Of a stretch of DNA of 34,135 nucleotides, positions 6,601-14,187 are shown piece by piece (within the stretch, counting starts at the first letter, position 1; every line of letters begins with the position of its first letter). The notes beneath the pieces were generated by a model. It had not been told where the DNA came from. It saw only the letters and a program-made list of their open reading frames with translations, and searched no databases. The DNA is from an uncultured Oscillospiraceae bacterium (lineage in GTDB: Bacteria; Bacillota; Clostridia; Oscillospirales; Oscillospiraceae): NCBI GenBank assembly GCA_944386885.1, contig CALXCU010000086.1, positions 1 through 34,135 of the forward strand. Reading direction: 5' to 3'. The translations under genes and the position numbers were made by a program.

Positions 6601-9158
6601 CCCAGGCACTCCATCAGATCGCTCTGGGTGCCAAACAGCGCCTCAAAGAGCCCTTTAATGCGGTTGGTGTACACATCCACCCGGAAGAAGCGCCCGCTGC
6701 GGATCTCCCGGGCCTTCTGGGCCAGCTCCCCCATCTTCTGGTTCGTCTCGCCCCACATTTGGCACTGGCGGATGAGCTGGGGCTCAAAGCCCCGGCGGCG
6801 CTCCCGCAGGGCCCGGGCCAGCAGGTCCAGTGCCGCGCGCAGGGAGGGCGCCCGCTCCAGGGTCTCCTCCCCCGCCGCGTTCTGGAGCTGGGCGGCGGAC
6901 TGGTACCAGGACTGCCCTGCCCCGGCGGTAAAGGCCATGCGCAGGTGGGCGCTCAGACTCAGGCAGTCCAGGGCCTCGCCCTCCGCGCCGCCGCTCTGGC
7001 CGCTATAGATCCGGGAGAGCCGGTCCGGCTGGTACGCACAGCCCTCCGCCGGATCGTCCAGAGCATAGGCGTACTGAAGATAGAGGGGTTCCAGGCCGCT
7101 GTCCAGGGACCGTCCCGCCCGCAGCAGGCACAATCCCGCCGGGAATTCCGCCTCGGAACACCACTGGGCGCTCCGGCGGCGCAGGGCCTCTCCGTCCGCC
7201 GCTACGTGGAACAGTCCTTGGCGCTCCCATCCGCCGGGGCCGGGCGCCGCCGCCTGCAGCTCCTCCTGTCCATGCTTCTCCGTCTCCTCAACAAAGGGCC
7301 GCTCAGGCTCTGCCGGCAGGCGCTCTTCCAGCTTCAGCACAGGGACTTCCAGTTCTTCCGGCGTGCACGCATCTGCCGGTCCCTCGGGGGACTCCGGCTC
7401 CGGCTCTTCCGGCTCCTCCAGAGGGATTTCCGGCTCACCGGCGGCAACTTCCGCTGTCTCAGATTCCGGTTCCGGCGCTTCCCCCTCCTCCGATTTTCGC
7501 TGCTCCGGCGGCTCGGCGGCCAGCTTCTCCAGGGCCTCCCGGATCGTTTTCTGCTCCTCTTCGGTCCCTGCCAGGGCCTCATCCTCCAGGGCAATAAAGT
7601 AGTCCAGCAGCTGACGGGCCTCGCCCTGGGGGGTAAACCACATGCCCGGGGCATCCAGCGCCAACCAGCGGGGCAGCGGAATCTCCCGCCCGGTGAAATA
7701 CGTTTGCCACCGGGAGATCTCCGCTTGGGTGGGGACCACCGCCCAGGCCTCGGGTATCCTGCCGTCCACGCCGATCCCCTCCAGCTTCTGCCGGCTGGTG
7801 AGCAGCCGTTCCACCTCCCGCAGCAGCCCGGCCCGGTGCGCACTGCCCGGGTCGGCAAGGACAAAGAGATTCCACGCCGCCAGCAGTCCCGGTATCTTCT
7901 CCTGCTCAAAGATGGCCACGCACTCATAGCGCACCCCGCCGCTCACATCGCAGCCCTGGACCGGAGACCAGTCGGCCAGACGCTCCTCGTCAAAGAGCCA
8001 GCCCAGTACCGTCTCCACTCCGTCCACCTGGCGCAGCAGGCCTCTGGTGACTTGGCTCTCCGCAAAGCCCGGGCGGAGCCGGGGGAGATGCCTGGTCTGA
8101 AGGTAATGCTGCACACTCTGCTTTCCCACGGCTTCCAGCAGCTTGGGAGAGGCCTGGTAATAGGCCCCGTCCGCCGTCGTCATCCGGGTCAGGTACCCCT
8201 CCCGCACCGCGAAATTCAGGCTGCTCTCCGTGAGTTCTTCTCTGGCGCAGCCCGCCCGGCTTAGGACACGCCGTTTGTAGAGCGCACGGTAGAGCTGCCG
8301 GAATTCTGTACGCTTAAACAGATCAAGAGTCTTTTTGCTCCCCGCCGCCTGGAAGCGCTTTTCTCCCGCCAGCTGGGGATGCTCCTCCGCGCCAGGGAGC
8401 TCCTCACCCGGCCAGACCAGCTCCGCCTCACGCTCCGTTTCTGCCTGGGCAGCCGGGACCTCTTCCGGCTCTTGCGGTTCCTCCAAGGGCGCTTGCTCTT
8501 CTATCTCAGGCGCCTCCTGGGCGGACAGATCCGCTTCTGCTCCCTCCGCTTGGCCTTCCGCCGCTGGAACCGGAGGAACAACCTCCGCTTCCTCTTTCTC
8601 CTGGTGCAGAGCGCCTCCCACGGCCCCCATCATCAGTGCAAATCCGAACAGATCTTGATAGGATTGCAGCTCTCCCGCCCGGCCGTAGTCGGGGCGCTCC
8701 ACCTGCTCCAGCAGCGCACGGCAGCCCGCCGTCCAGCGCTCCAGGGCCGGGTCGTCCCCCTCCAGGGCAGCGCGCAGGGCCTCCTGCCGCTCCTGAAGGG
8801 GCTCCCGGAGTTGGTCATTGTCCGTCGTCAGGCGTAAAAAGCCCCCGCAGGTCTCTTCCAGCAGGGCATGCCGGGCCAAAGCCTTCTCCTGGCCCGCGAG
8901 GAATTCCTCCATCTCCCCCATGGTCGCCGCAGGGGAGGACGGCCAGGCCTGTCCAGCCCATCGGAGAAACTCCTCCTGCCCCCGCTGCAACTGCTCCAGC
9001 GCTCCCGCCGCTTCCTCCACTTGGTCCCGCTCCAGCCATGTTCCCTTCCGGCAGGCGTCCTCCAAGGCCGCAAGCCGCATCTCCAGCGTCTCGCCCCCCG
9101 TCCGCAGCGCAGACAGGCGCTCCCGCATGGCGCGGATTTCTTCATATTCCCGATTCAA
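3633..9158 (-). CDS. Giant STAND-type ATPase, 1841 aa
   Basis: A very large NTPase, probably a switch or sensor. In order: an N-terminal helical, coiled-coil-like region (1-180), an acidic Pro/Glu-rich linker (185-265), a winged-helix-like segment (about 282-350), a second acidic linker (525-640), a long helical region (about 700-1290), an alpha/beta region, and a STAND-like P-loop ATPase. The ATPase entry NPYVKGDTPMPPEMFMGRR is followed by Walker A GGRQLGKT (K1492) and Walker B FLLLMDEAD (D1576, E1577). The C-terminus (about 1700-1841) looks like winged helices that sense or relay ATPase state. The start is a TTG at 9158 with AAGGAG eight bases upstream and a strong promoter behind it. STAND ATPases of this kind are common in defence and signalling loci. 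The partner is the HEPN-motif gene downstream. Target and trigger are unknown. Confidence 0.75.
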   Translation of the reverse strand: MNREYEEIRAMRERLSALRTGGETLEMRLAALEDACRKGTWLERDQVEEAAGALEQLQRGQEEFLRWAGQAWPSSPAATMGEMEEFLAGQEKALARHALLEETCGGFLRLTTDNDQLREPLQERQEALRAALEGDDPALERWTAGCRALLEQVERPDYGRAGELQSYQDLFGFALMMGAVGGALHQEKEEAEVVPPVPAAEGQAEGAEADLSAQEAPEIEEQAPLEEPQEPEEVPAAQAETEREAELVWPGEELPGAEEHPQLAGEKRFQAAGSKKTLDLFKRTEFRQLYRALYKRRVLSRAGCAREELTESSLNFAVREGYLTRMTTADGAYYQASPKLLEAVGKQSVQHYLQTRHLPRLRPGFAESQVTRGLLRQVDGVETVLGWLFDEERLADWSPVQGCDVSGGVRYECVAIFEQEKIPGLLAAWNLFVLADPGSAHRAGLLREVERLLTSRQKLEGIGVDGRIPEAWAVVPTQAEISRWQTYFTGREIPLPRWLALDAPGMWFTPQGEARQLLDYFIALEDEALAGTEEEQKTIREALEKLAAEPPEQRKSEEGEAPEPESETAEVAAGEPEIPLEEPEEPEPESPEGPADACTPEELEVPVLKLEERLPAEPERPFVEETEKHGQEELQAAAPGPGGWERQGLFHVAADGEALRRRSAQWCSEAEFPAGLCLLRAGRSLDSGLEPLYLQYAYALDDPAEGCAYQPDRLSRIYSGQSGGAEGEALDCLSLSAHLRMAFTAGAGQSWYQSAAQLQNAAGEETLERAPSLRAALDLLARALRERRRGFEPQLIRQCQMWGETNQKMGELAQKAREIRSGRFFRVDVYTNRIKGLFEALFGTQSDLMECLGIVEQNDTGRRDRVRELCQPLLDELGSPDQRAIIKRIDQVWEEQPTKYKQKDSLKGKVRNPAISRFRTCLEVCAQWLESSDAAAIGEEEAGQILQERSRLLELFASSREETSALGGREDTAHSGAVMVLDFTLRELSDCLEGRPVDRREFYVDFLRTGQVELSEELLPIFEPAEYMIPGCEPWTRLEEHVRRLRAGEGTAWEQVVDRIWGGEKGAPDSYNFGTAQLIEDCAHRRGQKLEQLERADILGDNAKKQGWVAEQESRFRARLELAATYGQIEDNAQKERLANAITQVERLHYEETMNWGFYVRAMEACLEAVQRDAERLEPRYRYEFDQLKQSVPDRPIFADIEVLLQKKMFSVAHDYMQRVLREDAWESPEGGTLQMSEERDALRRFLREYGPLSRLCTDERGQSRTLEHIYNTFAGDANQDKNRTKRSARQMIRSWPRNNNPSPESIRDLLHCLSLPARQVRYEGSAGFRAEFDPPATNVYTYPHPIAAFGTRLAQTGLNVRVLSGRKTAGELVDLINGLGHTDTPTLFLLDYALPLSERNALAAKLKRESAHLSTCIVLDRVLMLFLTGCSDAERGKVLLQCTLPFHFYNPYVKGDTPMPPEMFMGRRSQLTDILNNGGANIIYGGRQLGKTALLRRAAGLADDRANGRWAVYTDVLCRCDYQESLKKLYAHLTAENFLKPEAEGPESWEELCELIRARMDRPGQRVERFLLLMDEADRFLETSGTCSYRPVECLHQLQTATGGRFKYVLAGLHNVMRFARSATRNNSVLAKLGTLTIKPLTYQEARELLEEPLYYLGFRLGADQGSELISQILLTTNYYPGLIHFYCTQLIESLGSGASGELRPPYQMGEEQIQLLLQKSDFISQIREKFFITLDVEEDKLYYRILAYALAYCYYDQPEGAVEGYTAQEIYNVCRDWQITAITELPPESVETLLTEMEELNVLMCLNGRYTFNGANFRHMMGDLDTVLNELDSFGGEEA

Positions 9159-9237
9159 GGCGTCCGCTCCTTTCCATTCTCCACCGCCCGTCCCCAGGTG
9201 GGGCAGGCGGACCGGTCATTTTCTGTGATGTGTCTCC

Positions 9238-9266
9238 ATTGTAAAATTCCGCCCCTTTAAAGTCAA
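9238..9266 (-). promoter_or_regulatory. Promoter of the STAND/HEPN operon (TTGACT, 17 nt, TACAAT)
   Basis: The minus strand carries TTGACT at 9266-9261 and TACAAT at 9243-9238 with a 17-nt spacer. This is one of the closest matches to consensus in the window. It gives a leader of about 73 nt before the TTG start. It lies back to back with the miaA promoter. Confidence 0.8.
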
Positions 9267-9280
9267 GAAATTCTGCCCCG

Positions 9281-9309
9281 TTGCCTCCCCTCCCGGTCTG
9301 TGGTAAACT
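9281..9309 (+). promoter_or_regulatory. Promoter of miaA (TTGCCT, 17 nt, TAAACT)
   Basis: TTGCCT at 9281-9286 and TAAACT at 9304-9309 have a 17-nt spacer. Predicted start is near 9316, about 30 nt before the miaA ATG. Confidence 0.6.
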
Positions 9310-9345
9310 AAAACTGATTTTGAAACGGGAAAGGTGTGGAGCGTG

Positions 9346-10254
9346 ATGGCGCTGCCGAAGCTGATCGTCGTCCTGGGTCCAACCGCCTGCGGGAAGAGCG
9401 GGCTCGGGGTGGAACTGGCCAAATCCGTGGGAGGGGAGATTGTCTCTGCGGACTCCCGGCAGGTCTACCGGGGATTGGATCTGGGCACCGGAAAGATTAC
9501 CGCAGAGGAGATGGACGGGGTGCCCCATCATCTCCTGGACATCGTAGAACCCAACGAGAGCTACTCGGTGGCCCAATTCCAGCCCGACGCCTATGCTGCG
9601 ATCGACGGCATCCTGGCCCGAGAAAAGGTCCCCCTGCTGGTGGGCGGGACGGGGCTCTATATCCGCGCTGTCACAGAGGGGTATACCTTCTCAGACGCCC
9701 AGCCTGACCCATCTCTCCGCGCGGAGCTGGAGGCCATGAGCGTCGATGCCCTCTACGCCTGTTTCCAGGCCGAGACCGGCCGCACCCTCTCCGGCGGAGA
9801 GGAGCGCAACAAGCACCGTCTGGTGCGCACTTTAGAGAAAGTGCGCTCCGGCGCCCCCCTGGAAGAGGCCCCCCGCGCCCCCCGCTATCAAGTGCTCCAA
9901 CTGGGGCTGACCTATCCCCGTGAGGAGCTGTGCCGCCGGATCGATGCCCGTCTCTGGGCGCGCATCCGGGCGGGGATGATCCAGGAGGTAGCCGCCCTGC
10001 GGGAGGCAGGGGCCAGCGATGCATTCTTGGAGGGACTTGGCCTGGAGTACCGCTATATCCTGTGGTATCTCACCGGAAAGCTGGGCTCGGTGGAAGAACT
10101 GGCCGACGAGCTGGGCCGGGCCATCAAGCGCTTTGCCAAGCGGCAGATGGTCTGGTTTAAAAAGGACCGGGACGTGCTCTGGCTGGATACCGCCGGGAAT
10201 CCCCTGGCCCAGGCCCTCCGGGCCGCCCAGGCGTTTCTCTCCGATGAGATGTGA
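9346..10254 (+). CDS. miaA: tRNA dimethylallyltransferase
   Basis: MiaA adds a dimethylallyl group to A37 of tRNAs that read codons starting with U, the first step of ms2i6A synthesis. The 302-aa product has the P-loop GPTACGKS (K17), SADSRQVYRGLDLGTGK, the VPHHLLDI segment, GGTGLYI, the GLGLEYR region and the C-terminal RQMVWFKKD tRNA-contact segment. ATG 9346 is chosen because it gives the usual MiaA N-terminus. GTG codons at 9334 and 9343 are alternatives, and the ribosome binding site (GGGAAAGG, or GGAG closer in) does not fully decide between them. mutL and hfq, frequent neighbours of miaA elsewhere, are not present. Confidence 0.95.
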   Translation: MALPKLIVVLGPTACGKSGLGVELAKSVGGEIVSADSRQVYRGLDLGTGKITAEEMDGVPHHLLDIVEPNESYSVAQFQPDAYAAIDGILAREKVPLLVGGTGLYIRAVTEGYTFSDAQPDPSLRAELEAMSVDALYACFQAETGRTLSGGEERNKHRLVRTLEKVRSGAPLEEAPRAPRYQVLQLGLTYPREELCRRIDARLWARIRAGMIQEVAALREAGASDAFLEGLGLEYRYILWYLTGKLGSVEELADELGRAIKRFAKRQMVWFKKDRDVLWLDTAGNPLAQALRAAQAFLSDEM

Positions 10255-10288
10255 TTGATTTTCCGTACTCAGTATAAGGAGGTCGAGT

Positions 10289-10549
10289 ATGATGCGGCAT
10301 GGAGGACATTTTGGCGGAGGACCCAGGCCCCGGCGGGGCCCTGGGCCGGGCCCGGGAGGCGGGTTTGGCGGACCCAGAGGGGGCTTTGGTCCTCCCCGGG
10401 GCCGGCCGGGCGGACCGCCGCCCCCGCCTCCGCCGCCACACTACCACCGCCGGTACCGGGGCGGGTGCCTGCCCGGGTGTCTGGTGACGGTACTGGCCAT
10501 GGCCTTGGGCGCGGCGGGCGTGATCGCGCTGGCCTTTGCCCTGGTTTAG
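10289..10549 (+). CDS. Small Gly/Pro/Arg-rich protein with a C-terminal membrane segment
   Basis: An 86-aa protein with AAGGAGG six bases before the ATG. Residues 4-60 are low complexity, rich in Gly, Pro and Arg, with a run of eight prolines. A pair of Cys residues (GCLPGCL) comes next, and a single hydrophobic helix at about 65-86 ends the protein. It probably sits in the membrane with a basic, disordered N-terminal tail. Function is unknown. It follows miaA by 34 nt with no terminator between them, so it is probably co-transcribed, and it is followed by its own terminator. Confidence 0.7.
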   Translation: MMRHGGHFGGGPRPRRGPGPGPGGGFGGPRGGFGPPRGRPGGPPPPPPPPHYHRRYRGGCLPGCLVTVLAMALGAAGVIALAFALV

Positions 10550-10560
10550 CTGCAAATGGG

Positions 10561-10590
10561 GCGCGGGACCCTGACGGGCCCCGCGCTTTC
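10561..10590 (+). terminator. Intrinsic terminator after the small membrane protein gene
   Basis: GCGCGGG pairs with CCCGCGC, and an inner CCC/GGG stem closes a TGAC loop. A short TTT tract follows at 10587. Confidence 0.7.
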
Positions 10591-10653
10591 CCATATCTTG
10601 ATGGAATCTTTTCCAAATCTTAAAGAATTCCTCGCCGGTCCTTTTCTTTCGTC

Positions 10654-10662
10654 TGGTATACT
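10654..10662 (+). promoter_or_regulatory. Extended -10 promoter of the HD-domain gene
   Basis: TGGTATACT combines a TG extension with a -10 of TATACT at 10657-10662. No convincing -35 is present, which is usual for extended -10 promoters. The gene start is 31 nt downstream. Confidence 0.55.
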
Positions 10663-10692
10663 GGCGTTAAACGAACGAAGGAGACGGATTTT

Positions 10693-11202
10693 ATGTGGAA
10701 TTTTCGCGCATACCGCGCCTATCTGCCCCTGGTAGAGGACCTGCTGGCCGACCCGGCGGTGCGCTCCATGGACGCCCTGCCCCAACACGCCCCGGAGGTG
10801 AGCTGCCTTCGCCACAGCCTGCTGGTCTCTTACCTCAGCTTCCAGGTGTGCCGCTTCTGGGGGCTGGATGAGCGGGCCGCCGCCCGGGGCGGGCTGCTTC
10901 ACGACCTGTATCTCTACAACTGGCTGGACAAGTCCACCCATCCAGATCGCAACCACGCCTTTGAGCATCCCCGGGTGGCCCTGGCAAATGCCCGCGCCCG
11001 CTTCTCACTCACAGAGAAGGAGGCCGACATCATCCTCACCCACATGTTTCCCCTCACCATCACGCGGCCCTACGGCTGTCTGGAGTCCCTGGTGGTGAGC
11101 ACGATGGACAAGCTCTGCGCCGTGGCCGAACTCCTCCGCCTGGTCCCCCGGACCCTGCCCGGTGTGGAATTGGCGGCCCCGGGAGCGCCCGCCCGCAGGT
11201 GA
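10693..11202 (+). CDS. HD-domain phosphohydrolase
   Basis: A 169-aa protein of the HD superfamily, metal-dependent phosphohydrolases acting on nucleotides or related phosphoesters. The metal-binding set is visible: H41 (CLRHSLLVS), H70-D71 (GLLHDLYLY), H117 (ILTHMFPL) and D139 (STMDKLCA). Length and layout fit a single-domain HD protein, and the substrate cannot be told from the sequence. The ATG at 10693 has GAAGGAG nine bases upstream. The gene is transcribed alone from its own promoter and ends at a strong hairpin shared with the convergent lepA. Confidence 0.85.
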   Translation: MWNFRAYRAYLPLVEDLLADPAVRSMDALPQHAPEVSCLRHSLLVSYLSFQVCRFWGLDERAAARGGLLHDLYLYNWLDKSTHPDRNHAFEHPRVALANARARFSLTEKEADIILTHMFPLTITRPYGCLESLVVSTMDKLCAVAELLRLVPRTLPGVELAAPGAPARR

Positions 11203-11209
11203 AAAAACG

Positions 11210-11240
11210 CAGGGACGGCCCGGAGGCCGTCCCTGTTCTT
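11210..11240 (+). terminator. Bidirectional terminator between the HD gene and lepA
   Basis: A perfect 11-bp stem CAGGGACGGCC/GGCCGTCCCTG with a CGGA loop. TTCTTT follows on the plus strand. An A6 run just before the stem gives a T-rich tail on the minus strand, so it can stop both convergent genes. Confidence 0.85.
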
Positions 11241-11265
11241 TGTGTGGAGGTAGGACTGCGGGCGC

Positions 11266-13074
11266 CTACTCCTCGTCCAATTTCAGCACCGCCATAAATG
11301 CCTCCGTGGGCAGCTGCACGGAGCCCAGAGAGCGCATCTTCTTCTTGCCCTCCTTCTGTTTCTCCAGCAGCTTCTTCTTCCGGGTGATGTCGCCGCCGTA
11401 GCACTTGGCCAGCACATCCTTGCGCATGGCCTTGACGGTTTCCCGGGCAATGATCTTGCCGCCGATGGCCGCCTGGATGGGCACCTCGAAGAGCTGGCGG
11501 GGAATGTTTTCCTTGAGCTTTTCGCAGATGCGCCGGGCCCGCTTATAGGCCTTGTCCTTGTGGGCGATAAAGGAAAGGGCGTCCACCTGCTCCCCGTTGA
11601 GGAGCAGGTCTACCTTCACCAGCTCACTGGGGCGGTAGCCCTCCACCTCGTAATCCAGGGATGCGTAGCCTTTCGTGTTGGCCTTGAGTGCATCAAAGAA
11701 ATCGTAGATGATCTCATTGAGGGGCATGGAGTAGTGCAGTTCCACCAGATGGGTGTCCAGATACTGCATGTCCTTGAACTCGCCCCGGCGGTCCTGGCAC
11801 ATGGGCATAATGTTGCCCACATAGTCGGGGGGCGCGATAATAGAGACCTTGGCGTAGGGCTCCCGGGCCTCCTCGATGACGGCTGGGTCGGGGTAGTTGT
11901 GGGGGTTGTCCACATGGACCACCGTCCCGTCGGTCTTGGTGATCTCATAGATGACCGAGGGCAGGGTAGTCACCAGGTCCAGGTCGAACTCCCGCTCCAG
12001 GCGCTCCTGGATGATCTCCATGTGGAGCATGCCCAAAAAGCCGCAGCGGAAACCGAAGCCCAGCGCCACGGAGGACTCGGGCTCGAAGGAGAGGGAGGCG
12101 TCATTGAGCTGGAGCTTCTCCAGGGCGTCCCGCAGGTCGGGGTATTTGGAGCCGTCCTCGGTGTACACGCCGCAGTAGACCATGGGCTGAGCCGGACGGT
12201 AGCCGGGCAGGGCCTCGGCCGCCGGGCGCTCGGCGCCGGTGATGGTGTCGCCCACCCGGGTGTCCTTCACATTCTTGATAGAGGCGGTGAAATACCCGAC
12301 CTCCCCGGCGCACAGCTCTTGGGCGCTCTCCAGGCCCAGGGGGCGCAGATAGCCGCACTCAATGACCTCATACTCGGCGCCGGAGGCCATCATGCGCACC
12401 TTCATGCCGGTGCGGATGGTCCCCTCCATCACCCGGAAATAGACAATGACGCCCCGATAGGCATCGTACTGGCTGTCAAAGATGAGGGCCTTCAGGGGCG
12501 CTTTGGGATCGCCGGTGGGGGCGGGGATATTGTGGACAATGTCCTCCAACACCGCGTCGATATTGATTCCCTGCTTGGCGGAGATCTCCGGGGCGTCCAT
12601 GGCGGGCAGGCCGATGACATCCTCAATCTCTTGCTTGACCTTCTGGGGATCGGCGGCGGGCAGATCGATCTTGTTGACCACTGGCCGGATTTCCAAATCG
12701 TGCTCCATGGCCAGATAGGTGTTCGCCAGGGTCTGGGCCTCAATGCCCTGGGCGGCGTCCACCACCAGCACCGCTCCTTCACAGGCGGCCAGCGAACGGG
12801 AGACCTCATAATTGAAGTCCACATGCCCCGGGGTGTCGATCAGATTGAGCTCGTAGGCTTCCCCGTCCTGGGCGGTGTAGTTGAGCTTAACCGCCCGGGC
12901 CTTGATAGTGATGCCACGCTCCCGTTCCAAGTCCATATTGTCCAAGAGCTGGCTCTCCATCTCCCGCTGGGCGACTGCCTTGCACTTTTCAATCAGGCGG
13001 TCGGAAAGGGTGGATTTCCCGTGGTCAATGTGGGCAATAATGGAGAAATTACGAATTTTCAATTGGTCTGTCAC
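11266..13074 (-). CDS. lepA: Elongation factor 4 (back-translocase GTPase LepA)
   Basis: LepA/EF4 is a ribosome-associated GTPase linked to ribosome assembly and translation under stress. The product is 602 aa, the normal length. Visible are G1 [10 protein letters not shown]2 around [10 protein letters not shown]3 DTPGHVDF, G4 NKIDLP, then the EF-G-like domains and the LepA-specific C-terminus ([41 protein letters not shown]). The start is a GTG at 13074 with GGAGGTG seven bases upstream. An XRE regulator gene lies 64 nt upstream on the same strand, so the two may share a transcript. hemW and hrcA, common downstream of lepA in other Firmicutes, are absent. Confidence 0.97.
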   Translation of the reverse strand: MTDQLKIRNFSIIAHIDHGKSTLSDRLIEKCKAVAQREMESQLLDNMDLERERGITIKARAVKLNYTAQDGEAYELNLIDTPGHVDFNYEVSRSLAACEGAVLVVDAAQGIEAQTLANTYLAMEHDLEIRPVVNKIDLPAADPQKVKQEIEDVIGLPAMDAPEISAKQGINIDAVLEDIVHNIPAPTGDPKAPLKALIFDSQYDAYRGVIVYFRVMEGTIRTGMKVRMMASGAEYEVIECGYLRPLGLESAQELCAGEVGYFTASIKNVKDTRVGDTITGAERPAAEALPGYRPAQPMVYCGVYTEDGSKYPDLRDALEKLQLNDASLSFEPESSVALGFGFRCGFLGMLHMEIIQERLEREFDLDLVTTLPSVIYEITKTDGTVVHVDNPHNYPDPAVIEEAREPYAKVSIIAPPDYVGNIMPMCQDRRGEFKDMQYLDTHLVELHYSMPLNEIIYDFFDALKANTKGYASLDYEVEGYRPSELVKVDLLLNGEQVDALSFIAHKDKAYKRARRICEKLKENIPRQLFEVPIQAAIGGKIIARETVKAMRKDVLAKCYGGDITRKKKLLEKQKEGKKKMRSLGSVQLPTEAFMAVLKLDEE

Positions 13075-13138
13075 GCAAAAACACCTCCATCAGAACGTCG
13101 GGCGCTCAGGCGCCCCTTGTGAGGAAAGCTGCGCCGGT

Positions 13139-13840
13139 CTATTTAAGGCTCTTCCGATATTCCATGCAGGCCGTGATGCGCACGCCCGTGTTGTGGATGA
13201 TCTGGAGCAGAGACTGGTACGCGCCGGGGTAATTCTCACCCAGGGTGTCGTGGTTAATGGGCGGAAAATAGCCCTTTTCCTTCCGGTGCTCCTCCAGGGC
13301 CTCCACATAGGCCGCCTGGGAGCTCATCATATCGGCCTGAGCCGCACCGGCGGTAAAGGCGGTGGGTGGCACCGTGAAAAAGTCCTCGTTCTGGGTGCCG
13401 TCGGCCCGGAAGAGGTGGCGGAAGAGCAGATAGATGGCGGTGGACAGGTAGTCGGCCGCCCCCTTGATGGCCCCCTTAGAGCCCGTCTTCCCCAGCAGAT
13501 CGAAGAGCACGCTGACCGAATTGACCAGCAGCTTCTTGTTCAGCGTAGCCACGATGCTCCCGTGGAGGACGTTGTCCTTCTCTGTGGAGTAGTCGTAGAG
13601 CTCCTCGGGGGAGACGATGGTGGAGCCGTCCTTCGTCAGGGTCCGCCCCAGCAGGAAGTCGGCCGAGACGTTGTAGTAGTCACAGGCCCGGGTGACAAAG
13701 GCCAGTCCGGGTTCCCGGACGCCGTTCTCATAGTGGGAGAGGAGGGCTTGGCTGATACCCAGGTCCTTGGCCGCGGCGCGCTGGGAGATCCCCTTCTCCT
13801 GCCGGAGGAGGGATAGGCAGCGAGAGAAATCGGAATGCAT
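13139..13840 (-). CDS. XRE-family transcriptional regulator
   Basis: A 233-aa DNA-binding protein. Residues about 5-62 form a helix-turn-helix of the Cro/C1 type (RQEKGISQRAAAKDLGIS, QALLSHYENG, YNVSADFLLGR). The remaining 170 residues form a mostly helical domain that I do not recognise. The ATG at 13840 has GAGGTG seven bases upstream. The frame stays open for 37 more codons but without a ribosome binding site, so the shorter form is preferred. Its promoter (13966-13994) faces away from pta, and its target could be its own promoter or the shared region. Confidence 0.85.
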   Translation of the reverse strand: MHSDFSRCLSLLRQEKGISQRAAAKDLGISQALLSHYENGVREPGLAFVTRACDYYNVSADFLLGRTLTKDGSTIVSPEELYDYSTEKDNVLHGSIVATLNKKLLVNSVSVLFDLLGKTGSKGAIKGAADYLSTAIYLLFRHLFRADGTQNEDFFTVPPTAFTAGAAQADMMSSQAAYVEALEEHRKEKGYFPPINHDTLGENYPGAYQSLLQIIHNTGVRITACMEYRKSLK

Positions 13841-13965
13841 AGCAAAACACCTCGTCTTCTGTGAGATGGGGTCCCGGGGTCCGCCGGCGCGCCGTCCCGG
13901 GGCAAAGAGAAAGAGCGGCCCCGTGCAGCGGCGACGGCTCAGGCCTCTCAAAAAACAGCGTGTAT

Positions 13966-13994
13966 AGTATAGCTTATTGAATACAAAAAGTAAA
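13966..13994 (-). promoter_or_regulatory. Promoter of the XRE regulator (TTTACT, 17 nt, TATACT)
   Basis: The minus strand carries TTTACT at 13994-13989 and TATACT at 13971-13966, spaced 17 nt. The leader is about 118 nt and contains a GC-rich GGCGCGCC stretch. The 347-nt gap between this gene and pta holds only this promoter, the pta promoter and an AT-rich stretch (14085-14130). Confidence 0.7.
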
Positions 13995-14028
13995 GCAGAA
14001 ATCGCAGGCCAAATTTGCCATTTTAGGA

Positions 14029-14058
14029 TTGTCGGAACCGCTTTTCCTGGTGTATAAT
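14029..14058 (+). promoter_or_regulatory. Promoter of pta (TTGTCG, 18 nt, TATAAT)
   Basis: TTGTCG at 14029-14034 and a perfect TATAAT at 14053-14058 with an 18-nt spacer. It implies a leader of about 120 nt. A second AT-rich stretch at 14093-14125 (GATAATAC, TATAAAC) could hold another start. Confidence 0.65.
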
Positions 14059-14187
14059 GACCATATCATACCCGGATGCATCCGTTCAATTGGGATAATA
14101 CATTTATAAACTATTTAGTTTTAAAATTCACCTGATCGTCCCTTTTGCACGCCGGACAGCATCCGAACATATGGAGGATTGATAACC

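Noticed and set aside
5013-8264. Plus-strand open frame of 1083 codons inside the STAND ATPase gene
   Set aside because: It is antisense to a gene with clear Walker motifs, has repetitive Leu/Gly/Ala-rich composition and no ribosome binding site. High GC removes stops from this frame.
11560-13122. Plus-strand open frame of 520 codons opposite lepA
   Set aside because: LepA on the other strand is certain. The frame has His/Gly/Val-rich composition typical of a high-GC antisense frame.
13841-13951. N-terminal extension of the XRE regulator
   Set aside because: The frame is open but lacks a ribosome binding site, while ATG 13840 has GAGGTG at the right distance and gives a normal helix-turn-helix start.
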